DNA of 64,000 nucleotides from a bacterium (GTDB lineage: Bacteria > Zhuqueibacterota > QNDG01 > DSAB01): the NCBI GenBank assembly GCA_016931965.1, contig JAFGDT010000115.1, positions 62,001 to 126,000 on the forward strand. Direction: 5' to 3'. This document shows, piece by piece, positions 62,501 through 64,000 of the stretch; positions within the stretch are counted from its first letter, which is position 1; each line of letters begins with the position of its first letter. A program made the translations under genes and the position numbers. The notes under the pieces are model-generated. The model ran no database searches, was not told where the DNA came from, and saw only the letters and a list, made by a program, of their open reading frames with translations.

Positions 62501-62557
62501 ATGTTCCACCCATAGGGGATCGGCATGGGGCAAAGCTTTATTGAAATTATATTTCAT
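59555..62557 (-). CDS. Receiver-like domains + PPDK_N (PEP/pyruvate-binding ATP-grasp) protein
   Basis: N-terminal receiver-like segments (RIRDILLVSSLYDLYVF..LIITTLHIEDMKP; SIILIEDNIWYYSYF..GIISDIDFPHNG). PPDK_N: SKIGGGFLGGKARGLSFI, PLAVRSSSLLEDSHNHPFAGVYKTYML, GVARSYNFYPV. Confidence 0.85.
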   Translation of the reverse strand: MKYNFNKALPHADPLWVEHGYGTRFQGFQNLMRLRIRDILLVSSLYDLYVFEEDGRLYELIRDQYQKLNLTHAPELTRVSSGREGIALAKEERRFDLIITTLHIEDMKPTSFAKKIREENIDIPIVLLAFDNRELSDLLRQEEASVFDQIFIWQGDFRLLIAIIKHLEDRLNVEHDTKIVGVQSIILIEDNIWYYSYFLPIIYLEIMRQSQRLISEGINLSHKQLRQRARTKILLCNNYEEAWNYYTRYKDTILGIISDIDFPHNGKMDPQAGFDFAENVQKQQADIPILLHSTLPENEKNAKAIGASFIVKDSPTLLEDLRTFMTEYLSFGDFVFRTPDGHEVARAHDLLSLEKELHTIPDESMEYHAERNHYSNWLKARTEFWLAHQLRPRKVSDFPSITEMRKDLIASLKGYRKLRQRGIITEFDKESFDPYSSISKIGGGFLGGKARGLSFINIIINNYNVQNRFKGVRIYIPPAIIIGTDIFDQFLEENNLRNFALNTDEDGLILKKFIEAKKFPEEILGELSAFLDIIDRPLAVRSSSLLEDSHNHPFAGVYKTYMLPNSHSDLLVRLGELVKAIKRVYASTFFQSAKNYIRATSYRLEDEKMAVIVQKMIGTSHHNRFYPDFSGVARSYNFYPVPPQKSSDGIASLALGLGKMVMEGGSSVRFCPKYPAHMDQFGSKDSLIQNSQKDFFALDLDGINENKYETKDRFVKKYALKLAEENGVLFHIGSTYSPENDMIYDGTSKEGIRLVTFAPILKNKIFPLAEILDLILDMGMWGMGTPVEIEFAVDLSEKKEERQEFGLLQMRPMAVNPELEVLKIEDYDYKDLICQSDQVLGNGLIDTIYDIVMVDRNLFDRSKSNQVAQEIKYLNTKLVGDKRRYLLIGVGRWGTLDPWLGIPVTWDQIANAKVIIETGFRDFVVEPSQGSHFFQNLNTFMVGYFTVKSESNHGFVDWDWLLKQPVKEKLDYTRHIEFQKPLVVKMSGHHNKGVVIKPEG

Positions 62558-62615
62558 ACACGATGCTCGAAATCGACCTTATAAATAAGCTAACTTTCTA
62601 TTTATAGTGTTTTAA

Positions 62616-62644
62616 AATGTAATACAACAAACTTACAATATCAA
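62616..62644 (-). promoter_or_regulatory. Putative sigma70 promoter TTGATA-N17-TACATT for PEP-node block
   Basis: Minus strand TTGATA (62644-62639), 17-nt spacer, TACATT (62621-62616). Confidence 0.5.
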
Positions 62645-62721
62645 GGGCAAAAAAAATCGAAATACAATAAAAATGCATTCCGATTTTTTTATCTTTGATT
62701 TTAAAAAATAACAAAAAGGTA

Positions 62722-64000
<1,279 letters not shown>

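Overview
The window is a bacterial chromosomal segment with no rRNA, no tRNA I could support, no CRISPR array and no recognisable transposase, integrase or phage genes. It reads as a Gram-negative-type genome: BamA-like barrel, lipoproteins, Tat-exported enzymes. Left to right: (i) a very large secreted protein (- strand, running off the left edge and absent from the ORF track) with two tandem pre-module + VWA units; (ii) a secreted propeller-like repeat protein fused to a CsgG/FlgO-like domain; (iii) a housekeeping block (folC, DUF151 bifunctional nuclease, ttcA-like, iPGM-like metalloenzyme, era, SPOR-SpoIID); (iv) a 12.7-24.2 kb surface-glycan cassette (epimerase, DegT aminotransferase, radical SAM, two GtrB-like GT2, methyltransferase, three GT-C-like membrane proteins), followed on the other strand by ChbG/HpnK deacetylase, FemAB, GNAT and a SpoIIE-type phosphatase; (v) NifU-C, alr, DUF3467, rlmD, ogt; (vi) a catabolic-looking island with two Cys-type sulfatases, Tat-tagged sugar isomerase and oxidoreductase, a ribose-type ABC transporter, a DUF6454-like protein and an acetyl-xylan-esterase-like hydrolase; (vii) a TPR lipoprotein, response regulators, a sigma54 two-component pair, Yip1, SH3b-parvulin, and a peptidase-propeller-barrel protein divergent from an S41 protease; (viii) a PEP-node block (single-domain RR, GTP-PEPCK, small zinc ribbon, a receiver-like + PPDK_N protein without a visible phosphohistidine domain) next to gdhA. 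The items most worth following up are the REC-like/PPDK_N protein with its neighbours, the propeller-FlgO fusion, the duplicated VWA protein, and a TAA-interrupted CPKC micro-ORF. All family calls come from reading the sequence; no database searches were run.
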